From Thiotrichales bacterium (GTDB lineage: Bacteria > Pseudomonadota > Gammaproteobacteria > Thiomicrospirales > Thiomicrospiraceae): 43,832 nucleotides of DNA. Shown piece by piece: positions 17,572-24,727 of this stretch (within the stretch, counting starts at the first letter, position 1; every line of letters starts with the position of its first letter). A program made the translations under genes and the position numbers. The notes under the pieces are model-generated. The model had not been told where the DNA came from, searched no databases, and was given only the letters and a program-made list of their open reading frames with translations. The DNA lies in assembly GCA_016936535.1 (NCBI GenBank), contig JAFGXP010000030.1, positions 1 through 43,832 on the forward strand. The letters are read 5' to 3'.

Positions 17572-18876
17572 ATGGCTATTACACAAGTTAAAGTCCCTGA
17601 TATTGGTGATTTCGACTCGGTTGAAATCATTGAAATTCTTGTCGCAGCAGGCGACACGGTTGCGGTTGACGACTCTCTAATTACCCTTGAATCCGATAAA
17701 GCCACAATGGAAATCCCTTCGCCGGTAGCCGGCAAAGTGATTAAGGTTGCCGTTGCGGTCGGCGGTAAGGTCTGCGAAGGGGATTACATTCTCGACATCG
17801 AAGTCGCCGGTGACACAGCAGTTACTGAGCCGAAAGCGGAAGTGGTCAAAGCCGAAGCGCCAGTGGTTGTCTCTTCGGCGGCAGGCCCTGCGGCGGCAAA
17901 ACCGGCTCCGGTAGCGGTGCCTGCTGCAGCGGCAAAACCGATTAATCCGCAGCCAATGGGCGCCTCTTTCCATGCCTCGCCCTCCGTGCGTGCCTTTGCG
18001 CGCAATTTAGGGGTCGATTTAAGCCATGTTGAAGGCTCTGGACCAAAAGGGCGTATCCAACAAACCGATGTGGAAGCGGCGATTAAAGCGGTCATGTCTG
18101 GTCAGAAGGCGGCTCCGGGTCAAGCGGCTCTGTCCGGCAGCGGCATTCCGCCGATTCCGGCGATTGACTTCTCGCAGTTCGGCGAAACCACTACCGAAGA
18201 ATTGGGGCGCATTAAGAAAATTTCTGGCAAATTCCTGCACGCCAGTTGGTTGAATGTGCCGCACGTTACCCAGTTTGACGAGTGCGATATCACCGAGATG
18301 GATCAGTTCCGCAAGGATATGAAAGCGCAGGCCGAAAAAGCCGGTGTGAAATTGACGCCGCTGGTCTTCGTAATGAAAGCGGTGGTTAAAGCCTTGCAAG
18401 ACTTCCCAAGTTTCAATGCGTCACTCTCGCCAGACGGTCAGTCGATTATCAAAAAGCATTACTACAACATTGGTATTGCGGTCGATACGCCTAATGGTCT
18501 CGTGGTGCCGGTGGTAAAAGACGTTGATCAAAAGGGGATTTACGAGCTGTCGCGTGACTTAATGGAAATCTCCGCGAAAGCGCGGGATGGTAAGCTTGGG
18601 CCAAAAGATATGTCTGGCGGAACCTTTACCATTTCTTCATTGGGTGGTATCGGTGGCACGCAGTTCACGCCAATCGTTAATGCCCCAGAAGTGGCGATTA
18701 TGGGTCTGTCAAAAGCCAAAATTCAACCTGTTTGGGATGGTAACGCGTTTGCACCGCGTCTGATGATGCCGTTTAGCGTCTCTTACGATCACCGCGCGAT
18801 TGACGGTGCCGAAGGTGTGCGCTTTACCACGGCCGTTAGCCACTACCTGTCTGACCTGCGTCAACTGATTCTATAA
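17572..18876 (+). CDS. aceF: Pyruvate dehydrogenase E2, dihydrolipoyl acetyltransferase
   Basis: 434 residues. It has one N-terminal lipoyl domain (lipoyl Lys43 in LESDKATMEIP), an Ala/Pro-rich linker (about residues 95-130), an E1/E3-binding domain (ASPSVRAFARNLGVDLSHVEGSGPKGR) and a catalytic CAT-like domain ending SYDHRAIDGAEGVRF, with the HxxxDG active site. It is the core of the PDH complex. E. coli has three lipoyl domains; here there is one, and a further one sits on LpdA. ATG 17572 has AAGGAAG 6 nt upstream. Confidence 0.96.
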   Translation: MAITQVKVPDIGDFDSVEIIEILVAAGDTVAVDDSLITLESDKATMEIPSPVAGKVIKVAVAVGGKVCEGDYILDIEVAGDTAVTEPKAEVVKAEAPVVVSSAAGPAAAKPAPVAVPAAAAKPINPQPMGASFHASPSVRAFARNLGVDLSHVEGSGPKGRIQQTDVEAAIKAVMSGQKAAPGQAALSGSGIPPIPAIDFSQFGETTTEELGRIKKISGKFLHASWLNVPHVTQFDECDITEMDQFRKDMKAQAEKAGVKLTPLVFVMKAVVKALQDFPSFNASLSPDGQSIIKKHYYNIGIAVDTPNGLVVPVVKDVDQKGIYELSRDLMEISAKARDGKLGPKDMSGGTFTISSLGGIGGTQFTPIVNAPEVAIMGLSKAKIQPVWDGNAFAPRLMMPFSVSYDHRAIDGAEGVRFTTAVSHYLSDLRQLIL

Positions 18877-18885
18877 GGAAGGTTC

Positions 18886-20631
18886 ATGAGTAAGATTGTA
18901 GATATTGTCATTCCCGATATCGGAGATTTCGCTGCGGTTGAAATCATCGAAGTCTTAGTGAATGCCGGTGACGAAGTTGCCCAAGACGACTCTTTGATTA
19001 CTTTGGAATCGGATAAAGCGACGATGGAAATCCCAGCGCCTTATGCCGGTAAGATTGTTAGCCTGAGCGCGGTGGTCGGCGACAAGGTATCTGAAGGGTC
19101 GATTGTTGGCACGATGGAAATCGCTGACACGGACAGTGTTGCCGCCAACGTTGAGACTTCGGTCGCTATTAGTGCGGCGCCAGCGCCAGTTGCGATGAAC
19201 GACGCGCCTAATGCCGATATGACTTGTGAGGTCTTGGTACTAGGCTCTGGTCCGGGTGGTTATACTGCGGCATTCCGTGCGGCGGACCTTGGCAAAAAAG
19301 TGGTGATGATTGAGCGTTACGACAATATCGGCGGTGTCTGTTTGAACGTCGGTTGTATTCCTTCCAAAGCCTTATTGCACATGTCTGTCGTCTTGAATGA
19401 AACGCGTGAAATGGGCGCGCACGGCATTAGCTTTGCCGAACCGCAAATCGACACCAATAAGATGCGCGAATACAAAGATTCGGTTATCGGTAAGTTAACC
19501 GGCGGCCTTTCGGGTCTAGCCAAAGCGCGTAAAGTAGAAGTGGTTCACGGTTACGGTAAATTTAGCTCCGCCAATACGGTAACGGTTGAGGTGGCTGACG
19601 GAACCACCAAAACAATCGCCTTTGAAAAAGCAGTTATTGCTGCGGGTTCGCGCGTGATTAAACTGCCGTTTATTCCGCATGACGATCCACGGGTTATGGA
19701 TTCGACCGACGCGCTGGAACTGGAAGAAATTCCGAACCGTATGTTGGTTATTGGCGGCGGGATTATCGGTTTGGAAATGGCACAGGTTTACGACTCGCTT
19801 GGTGCGAAAATCACTGTGGTCGAATTGGGCGATACCATTATTCCGGGTGCCGATAAAGACATCTCTAAACCGTTGCTGAAAAAAATTCAGAAAAAATATG
19901 AGAATGTTTATCTGAAAACCAAAGTAACGAATGTTGAAGCCAAACCAGAAGGTTTAGTCGTAACCTTTGAAGGGAAAGATTGTCCCGCAACCGATACCTT
20001 TGACCGCATTTTGGTCGCGGTCGGTCGTGCGCCAAACGGTAAACTGATTGACGCGGAAAAAGCCGGTGTGATGGTGAACGATTGGGGCTTTATCGAAGTC
20101 GATGAACGTCAAAAAACCAATGTTGACCACATTTATGCGATCGGTGATATTGTCGGGCAACCCATGTTGGCGCACAAAGCGGTGCACGAAGGTAAGGTTG
20201 CGGCAGAAGTGATTTCTGGCATGAATTCCGCCTTTACGCCAATGGGAATTCCATCAGTAGCCTATACCGATCCAGAAGTGGCTTGGGCAGGAAAAACCGA
20301 AGATCAGCTTAAAGCCGAAGGTATCGAGTACGAGAAAGGCGCTTTCCCATGGGCAGCCTCTGGCCGTAGCCTAAGTTTAGGTCGTGACGAAGGGTTAACC
20401 AAAGCCATGTTCTGCGCGAAAACACACCGACTATTAGGTTGCGGTATTGTTGGGCCAAACGCCGGTGAACTGATTGCCGAAGCCATGTTGGCAATCGAAA
20501 TGGGCGCGGATATGCAAGACATTGGTCTGACTATTCACCCACACCCAACACTGAGCGAGACTTTGTGCTTTGCCGCTGAGATGGCGGAAGGGACAATTAC
20601 CGATCTCATGCCACCAAAGAAACGTAAGTAG
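18886..20631 (+). CDS. lpdA: Dihydrolipoamide dehydrogenase (E3) with N-terminal lipoyl domain
   Basis: 581 residues. Residues 1-80 are a lipoyl domain almost identical in motif to that of AceF (LESDKATMEIP, Lys44). After a short Ala-rich linker the flavoprotein starts at about residue 115: FAD loop LGSGPGGYTAAFRAADLG, redox cysteines Cys152/Cys157 in GGVCLNVGCIPSKALLH, NAD loop VIGGGIIGLEMAQV, and C-terminal HPHPTLSET with the catalytic His-Glu pair. It reoxidises dihydrolipoamide with NAD+. The fused form is known from Neisseria and betaproteobacteria. It lies 9 nt after aceF. Confidence 0.96.
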   Translation: MSKIVDIVIPDIGDFAAVEIIEVLVNAGDEVAQDDSLITLESDKATMEIPAPYAGKIVSLSAVVGDKVSEGSIVGTMEIADTDSVAANVETSVAISAAPAPVAMNDAPNADMTCEVLVLGSGPGGYTAAFRAADLGKKVVMIERYDNIGGVCLNVGCIPSKALLHMSVVLNETREMGAHGISFAEPQIDTNKMREYKDSVIGKLTGGLSGLAKARKVEVVHGYGKFSSANTVTVEVADGTTKTIAFEKAVIAAGSRVIKLPFIPHDDPRVMDSTDALELEEIPNRMLVIGGGIIGLEMAQVYDSLGAKITVVELGDTIIPGADKDISKPLLKKIQKKYENVYLKTKVTNVEAKPEGLVVTFEGKDCPATDTFDRILVAVGRAPNGKLIDAEKAGVMVNDWGFIEVDERQKTNVDHIYAIGDIVGQPMLAHKAVHEGKVAAEVISGMNSAFTPMGIPSVAYTDPEVAWAGKTEDQLKAEGIEYEKGAFPWAASGRSLSLGRDEGLTKAMFCAKTHRLLGCGIVGPNAGELIAEAMLAIEMGADMQDIGLTIHPHPTLSETLCFAAEMAEGTITDLMPPKKRK

Positions 20632-20751
20632 TTCGGGTTGCGTCTAAAACACTCAACTTCTTTGTTGGGGAAATGGTCACATGCACGAGCATGCTCAACA
20701 TTTCCCCGCCTCGAATTTGAGCATTTTATCTCGCAACTTAGTGCTTTAAGA

Positions 20752-20776
20752 AACCCGCTTAATGCGGGTTTTTTAT
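20752..20776. terminator. Bidirectional terminator between lpdA and the reverse transcriptase
   Basis: AACCCGC - ttaat - GCGGGTT followed by T4; it can also serve the minus-strand RT gene. Confidence 0.8.
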
Positions 20777-20777
20777 T

Positions 20778-22070
20778 TCAAGGTCTATTAATTTCATCTT
20801 GGACTCGATTCCACAGGGGTTTTAGTTGTTTTCTGATAGTTCTGCTACTCATGATTTTTGCGGCACGATGGCCATAGCGAATGAAGTTTCTCCGGCCAAG
20901 ATGTGTACATCGACTGTAAATATCTTTTTTAAAAATTTCTGTTTTAGGAAAGCCTTTTGATTCTCGTTCTTGATTGCATTTAGCTCTTGTTTTCTTGGCC
21001 AAGCGTACTTTTATCTTCATGCGTTCAGAAAATCTTGATAGAGAGCCTGAGCGCAAGTAAGTATTTTTACCATCAAACAAAAATCCTAAATATTGTAGTG
21101 GTTTTTTTGTTTCGAGCCTACCTGAGGAATATTTAAACTCATGAGGAACAGTTTTTTTGCTATTGATTTTTACACGTGCTTTATTTGCTTCACCTGTCAC
21201 GAAATTTTCGATAGTAGAGATGCCGACCATAGCTGGAGCAATAAATAGAATATCATCGCAATAGCGATAATAGGTACCGCCACAGCTGTCGGCATAGGCT
21301 TTCACAGCCTTATCAAATTCAATGAGATAAATGTTAGAGAGTAACGCACTAATTGGAGAGCCTTGCGGAATTCCATATAAATCGGTGTTCGTCTTAATAA
21401 GTTTGTACCCTATTCTAACTTTGTTCCTAAATTCATCCGCCGAACAGATTCTGTAACGGTTATGCTTTGGATTGTGTTTTGAAATTCCTAAATTCTTGTA
21501 TAGCTCGTCTCTATTTACTGTGGCAAATTTTGTAAGGGATTTATAAACATTAAAATGATCTGCTGGCAGTTTTGTTGTGCCAAGCAGTGCTGACCAACGC
21601 TCCTTTAATATTCTATGGTCGAGGCTATCAAAAAACTTTTCAAAATCCATCGCGACGACATTACTCGGACCGATACTTTTAATCTTCTCAAAAGCATCGT
21701 GAGCAAAGTGGATATTGCATTTGCCATCTCCGATTTTTCGAAAAGCTAAGATATTTTCATCAAGCCCAAGTTGAGTAAGTTCTTCTTCGTAAAGCTTGCT
21801 CAGCTGTTCAGCATAGTAGGCATAAATTTGACTGTCTAGGTGTGAAGCATATGAAATTTCACGCGGTTTATTCTCACGAGTAATCTTTTTACTTATTTTT
21901 TCTTTAGAAATTTTCGATGTTTTAATAGTGAATTGTAGAAATGGATAAAAAGAGTGTTGTGCAACAACATCTATATTTGTAACTATTTTTTTTGCTTTTT
22001 TATAGCCAATTGGGTTGTCGAAATGTAGGTAGGTACGGGGTTTAAACCAAGAATGGACTTTAGTAGACAT
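20778..22070 (-). CDS. drt2: Antiviral reverse transcriptase, DRT2 (UG2) family
   Basis: 430 residues, a single-domain RT. Seen: opening WFKPRTYLHFDNPIGYKKA, EISYASHLDSQIYAYYAEQL, GDGKCNIHFAHDAF, motif A AMDFEKFFDSLDH (about 140-152), GIPQGSPISALLSNIYLIEFD (233 on), catalytic RYCDD (269-273) and LQYLGF (326-330), then a basic C-terminal thumb. The length, the YASH and NIHFA blocks and the YCDD box match the UG2/DRT2 family as I know it. DRT2 enzymes reverse-transcribe an upstream ncRNA by rolling-circle jumping to make a gene that stops cell growth after phage infection. It is AT-richer than its neighbours, suggesting transfer. ATG 22070 has no clear SD. Retron, group II and DGR types are unlikely: there is no maturase, HNH or variable repeat. 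Confidence 0.88.
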   Translation of the reverse strand: MSTKVHSWFKPRTYLHFDNPIGYKKAKKIVTNIDVVAQHSFYPFLQFTIKTSKISKEKISKKITRENKPREISYASHLDSQIYAYYAEQLSKLYEEELTQLGLDENILAFRKIGDGKCNIHFAHDAFEKIKSIGPSNVVAMDFEKFFDSLDHRILKERWSALLGTTKLPADHFNVYKSLTKFATVNRDELYKNLGISKHNPKHNRYRICSADEFRNKVRIGYKLIKTNTDLYGIPQGSPISALLSNIYLIEFDKAVKAYADSCGGTYYRYCDDILFIAPAMVGISTIENFVTGEANKARVKINSKKTVPHEFKYSSGRLETKKPLQYLGFLFDGKNTYLRSGSLSRFSERMKIKVRLAKKTRAKCNQERESKGFPKTEIFKKDIYSRCTHLGRRNFIRYGHRAAKIMSSRTIRKQLKPLWNRVQDEINRP

Positions 22071-22357
22071 ATTTTTGTTGGGGAGCAAAACCGGAGTAAC
22101 TTAGAACATACGACAATTCTTCTCTTAGAAGAGAACGCTTATCCGGCTTAACTTAGTTTTGCAACCATTACAGGGAAGCTAGGATCAACTCCCATGGGTC
22201 GTGGGTTGTTAGAAATCTTATACAATATAAGCGGAGGCAACTAAATGAATAGTAAACCAAATCCTATGTCAGGAATCTTTATCAAACTATTTATCATAGT
22301 AGACCTTGACATACTGTACAAATCCTTTTGATCTCAGGTATATCATCATCAAAAGCA
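22071..22357 (-). ncRNA. Predicted DRT2 template ncRNA
   Basis: The region on the RT strand between TATAAT (22368-22363) and the RT start has no ORF and would give an RNA of about 285 nt. It begins with a stem CTTTTGAT / ATCAAAAG (22355-22348 with 22332-22325), optionally extended by AATC/GATT. An ACA lies at 22317-22315, then an unstructured AT-rich stretch with a small stem CTTATA-ttg-TATAAG (22231-22217), a second ACA at 22209-22207, and a structured 3' part. The latter contains CAAC..GTTG, CCGGA / TCCGG, GCAAAAC / GTTTTGC and TTCTCT-TCTA-AGAGAA. Exact ends are inferred. This layout fits known DRT2 ncRNAs of about 280 nt. Confidence 0.7.
22210..22317 (+). other. Predicted 108-nt cDNA repeat unit (latent neo gene)
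   Basis: This is the segment between the two TGT triplets (ACA in the RNA). As head-to-tail copies it joins TTGACA (22306-22311) to TACAAT (22221-22226) with a 17-bp spacer (6 nt before and 11 nt after the junction). GGAGG (22233-22237) and ATG (22245) follow at 7 nt spacing. From ATG the frame runs 24 codons to the junction, crosses it in frame (108 is divisible by 3), and continues 11 codons to TAA at 22242-22244, directly before the next ATG. The 35-residue product would start MNSKPNPMSGIF and have a hydrophobic middle (IKLFIIVDLDILLEILYNI). Without the jump the promoter is absent and the ORF ends after 28 codons. Confidence 0.6.
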
Positions 22358-22362
22358 GATGG

Positions 22363-22368
22363 ATTATA
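22363..22368 (-). promoter_or_regulatory. -10 box of the predicted DRT2 ncRNA
   Basis: Perfect TATAAT on the minus strand, placed so that transcription would start at the base of the first stem (about 22357). No good -35 is seen 16-18 nt upstream. Confidence 0.6.
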
Positions 22369-22411
22369 CATTACCTTATTTATTGAGGCTACGAAATAAG
22401 GTGGAAATAAA

Positions 22412-22466
22412 GGTGTCAGAGTAAAATTAAATCTAGATTTAAGGTCAATGGGGTCAGACTCGATTG
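22412..22466. repeat. Short direct repeats around a 16-bp palindrome
   Basis: GGTGTCAGAGT (22412-22422) and GGGGTCAGACT (22450-22460) are 9/11 identical direct repeats. Between them lies the perfect palindrome TTAAATCTAGATTTAA (22427-22442). The GGGTCAGACTCGATTG motif resembles short dispersed repeats I associate with REP-type transposases, so this may be a mobile-element remnant upstream of the DRT2 unit. Confidence 0.5.
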
Positions 22467-22503
22467 CTTTTGTCTAGTTTCGTTGTAGAGATATAGAACC
22501 AGT

Positions 22504-22535
22504 AAAAACCAGCCTTTGTGCTGGTTTTTGTTTTT
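22504..22535 (+). terminator. Rho-independent terminator upstream of yefM
   Basis: AAAAACCAGC - ctttgt - GCTGGTTTTT plus GTTTTT. It has no obvious plus-strand gene to terminate and may insulate the toxin-antitoxin operon. Confidence 0.8.
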
Positions 22536-22553
22536 ATACAATTAGTGATACGT

Positions 22554-22577
22554 TATAATTGCCAAAATGTTGTACAA
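22554..22577 (+). promoter_or_regulatory. yefM-yoeB promoter and operator
   Basis: TATAAT at 22554-22559, then the palindrome TTGTACAA at 22570-22577. E. coli YefM represses its operon by binding palindromes with a TGTACA core, so autoregulation is expected here. Confidence 0.65.
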
Positions 22578-22593
22578 CTGTGAGGTGTTTACA

Positions 22594-22851
22594 ATGGAAG
22601 CGGTAACGTATTCTTGGGCGCGTAATAATTTGGCGCAAACCATTGATAGTGTTTGTGATAATCACGAAGCGATGATTATCACTAAAAAAAATGACAAGGC
22701 TGCTGTATTGCTGTCGCTTGAGGATTATCAAGCCTTAGAGGAAACCGCCTATCTGTTGCGTTCGCCTGCTAATGCAAAACGTTTAATGGATTCAATTACG
22801 CAATTAGAAGCGGGTCAAGGTAAGGTTCGAGAGCCAGTCGAATGCGACTGA
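22594..22851 (+). CDS. yefM: Type II antitoxin, YefM (Phd/YefM family)
   Basis: 85 residues. The N-terminal Phd/YefM fold reads MEAVTYSWARNNLAQTIDSVCDNHEAMIITKKNDKAAVLLSLEDYQALEETAYLL and binds DNA; the C-terminal tail wraps and blocks YoeB. ATG 22594 has GAGGTG 6 nt upstream; the longer TTG-initiated reading is less likely. It overlaps the toxin by 10 nt, typical of translational coupling. Confidence 0.92.
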   Translation: MEAVTYSWARNNLAQTIDSVCDNHEAMIITKKNDKAAVLLSLEDYQALEETAYLLRSPANAKRLMDSITQLEAGQGKVREPVECD

Positions 22852-23096
22852 TTTTCTCGGATAATGCTTGGGAAGATTATCTGTATTTTCAAACACAAGA
22901 TAAAAAGACGTTGAAACGAATTAACTTACTCATTAAGGAAATTCAGCGAGACCCTTTTGAGGGGATTGGTAAACCTGAAAGTTTAAAATACGCACTTTCC
23001 GGTTACTGGTCACGACGAATTAACCAAGAGCATCGTATTGTTTATAAAGTGGTAAATGATGACTTATTAATTGCTCAACTTCGTCATCATTATTAA
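22842..23096 (+). CDS. yoeB: Type II toxin, YoeB mRNA interferase
   Basis: 84 residues, the same length as E. coli YoeB and alignable throughout: MRLIFSDNAWEDYLYFQTQDKK, DPFEGIGKPESLKYALSGYWSRRINQEHRIVYKV and the C-terminal LRHHY. The catalytic residues are present (Glu in the FEGIGKPE region, Arg in the EHRIVY segment, His-Tyr at the end). It cleaves mRNA on the ribosome when YefM is degraded. It is likely intact and active. Confidence 0.93.
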   Translation: MRLIFSDNAWEDYLYFQTQDKKTLKRINLLIKEIQRDPFEGIGKPESLKYALSGYWSRRINQEHRIVYKVVNDDLLIAQLRHHY

Positions 23097-23108
23097 TAAA
23101 AAGCATTA

Positions 23109-23124
23109 GGGTTTGACTCGATTG
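23109..23124. repeat. Direct repeat copy flanking yefM-yoeB
   Basis: GGGTTTGACTCGATTG here and GGGTCAGACTCGATTG at 22451-22466 share 14 of 16 bases and bracket the toxin-antitoxin operon. Confidence 0.5.
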
Positions 23125-23165
23125 TCTCGTTCCATTGATTTTCGCTGTTTTTTTAAGGATTTTTT

Positions 23166-24407
23166 ATGTCTTTTGCTGCTTTGGGATTGAGCGATCCGCT
23201 GTTAAAAGCGATTGCTGAACAAGGTTACAGCACGCCCACGGCGATTCAAGTTGAAGCGATTCCTGCGGTTTTGACAGGTCGCGATGTTATGGCTGCGGCA
23301 CAAACCGGTACAGGCAAAACAGCCAGTTTTACCTTGCCAATCCTACAAAAATTATCTGCTAAAACCGAATCTACGCCAGAGCCAGTGAGAGTATTGGTGT
23401 TGACACCTACCCGTGAATTGGCAGCCCAAGTGGTGCAGAGCGTTGAAACTTACAGCCGATATTTGCCTATTCGCAGTACAGCGGTTTATGGCGGCGTGCG
23501 GATTGAATCTCAGATTGCCGAGCTTGCGGATGGTGTTGATGTACTGGTGGCGACACCGGGTCGGCTGCTGGATCTTTATAAACAAGGCGCTCTCAACTTT
23601 AATCATCTTGAAGTTTTGGTTTTGGATGAAGCTGATCGTATGTTAGACATGGGATTTATTGACGATATTCGTCGCATCCAGAGTTTATTGCCTGAAAATC
23701 GTCAGACTCTTTTATTTTCAGCCACTTTTTCTGAGACACTGAGGTCTTTTGCGCAAGGGATGCTCTCTAATCCTGTGCTGATTGAGGCGGCCTCGGCGAA
23801 TAGTACGGTTTCAGCCATTGAGCAAATCGTGCATCCGGTTGATCAAGCGCGTAAAAGTGAACTGTTGATTGATTTGATTAAGAAAAACCAATGGCAACAG
23901 GTTTTGGTATTTACCCGTACCAAGAAAGGGGCGGATAGTTTAGTCGCAGAACTGAAAAAGGTGCGCATTAGTGCCGAATCCATTCATGCCGATCGCAGTC
24001 AACATGCGCGTACGCACGCCCTAGACAATTTTAAAAATGGTCAAGTGGTGGTATTGGTTGCCACTGACATTGCCGCTCGCGGTCTTAATATCAGCCAATT
24101 GCCTTGTGTCGTTAATTTTGATATTCCTTATGTTGCCGAAGATTATGTGCATCGCATTGGGCGCACGGGCCGTGCCGGCTGTTCAGGTTTGGCAATTTCT
24201 TTGGTCAGTGAAGAGGAACATAAACAGCTCAAGTCGATTGAGGTGTTTATAGGGCAGACCCTTCAACGCAAGATTCTGCGCGGCTTTATGCCCACAGAGA
24301 AAGCCCCCAAAATCGAATTTGATGATGCGCAATATGGTTGTTTTGACCCAAATGCCAAGCCCAAAAAACCTCATCGAAACCGCAATAGATCACGCAGACG
24401 AAGATAG
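23166..24407 (+). CDS. DEAD-box RNA helicase, RhlE-like (copy 1)
   Basis: 413 residues. Q motif (FAALGLSDPLLKAIAEQGYSTPTAIQ), Walker [29 protein letters not shown] box [16 protein letters not shown] motif LLFSATFSE, and C-terminal motifs [12 protein letters not shown] and [10 protein letters not shown]. The tail (KPKKPHRNRNRSRRRR) is short, basic and probably RNA-binding. It unwinds RNA during ribosome assembly or decay, often in the cold. SD AAGGA precedes ATG 23166. Two more RhlE-like genes lie within 8 kb. Confidence 0.92.
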   Translation: MSFAALGLSDPLLKAIAEQGYSTPTAIQVEAIPAVLTGRDVMAAAQTGTGKTASFTLPILQKLSAKTESTPEPVRVLVLTPTRELAAQVVQSVETYSRYLPIRSTAVYGGVRIESQIAELADGVDVLVATPGRLLDLYKQGALNFNHLEVLVLDEADRMLDMGFIDDIRRIQSLLPENRQTLLFSATFSETLRSFAQGMLSNPVLIEAASANSTVSAIEQIVHPVDQARKSELLIDLIKKNQWQQVLVFTRTKKGADSLVAELKKVRISAESIHADRSQHARTHALDNFKNGQVVVLVATDIAARGLNISQLPCVVNFDIPYVAEDYVHRIGRTGRAGCSGLAISLVSEEEHKQLKSIEVFIGQTLQRKILRGFMPTEKAPKIEFDDAQYGCFDPNAKPKKPHRNRNRSRRRR

Positions 24408-24459
24408 ACTTTTAACAGCCTATATCTATCAATATAAACCCCAATGAGATTTTGAACTT

Positions 24460-24669
24460 ATGAATCCAGAACACTTAAAAAAGCTTGTTGAAGTGACCAT
24501 GCCATATGGCAAATACAAGGGGCGTGTAATTGCGGATTTACCGGGAAATTACCTTAATTGGTTTGCGGCTAAAGGTTTTCCTGACGGGAATTTGGGGCAG
24601 TTATTGGCGCTAATGCATGAACTGGATCACAATGGATTAAAGCAGTTACTTGATCCGCTAAGAAAATAA
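24460..24669 (+). CDS. DUF3820 family protein (YpeB-like)
   Basis: 69 residues: VTMPYGKYKGRVIADLPGNYLNWFAAKGFPDGNLGQLLALMHELDHNGL. The MPFGKYKG..DLP..YL.WF block is the DUF3820 signature, related to the small protein YpeB of E. coli; the function is not known. It follows copy 1 of the helicase by 52 nt on the same strand. Confidence 0.85.
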   Translation: MNPEHLKKLVEVTMPYGKYKGRVIADLPGNYLNWFAAKGFPDGNLGQLLALMHELDHNGLKQLLDPLRK

Positions 24670-24697
24670 TCAATAGAGAATCAACAGCGACGATCTT

Positions 24698-24714
24698 GAT
24701 CGCTTTGAATTAAA
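24698..24714 (+). repeat. 17-bp direct repeat, left copy
   Basis: GATCGCTTTGAATTAAA; the partner GATTGCTTTGAATTAAA is at 26002-26018 (16/17). The pair brackets the minus-strand helicase gene. Confidence 0.5.
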
Positions 24715-24727
24715 TTTATTGAGTATT

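Noticed and set aside
20778-22070. Retron or group II intron reverse transcriptase
   Set aside because: No maturase or HNH domain, no intron ends, and no msr/msd-like inverted repeats flanking a short RNA; the motif set and YCDD fit DRT2 better.
22245-22331. Native 28-codon plus-strand ORF with GGAGG as an ordinary small gene
   Set aside because: No promoter precedes it in genomic order; it lies inside the ncRNA template and is better explained as the unjoined neo frame.
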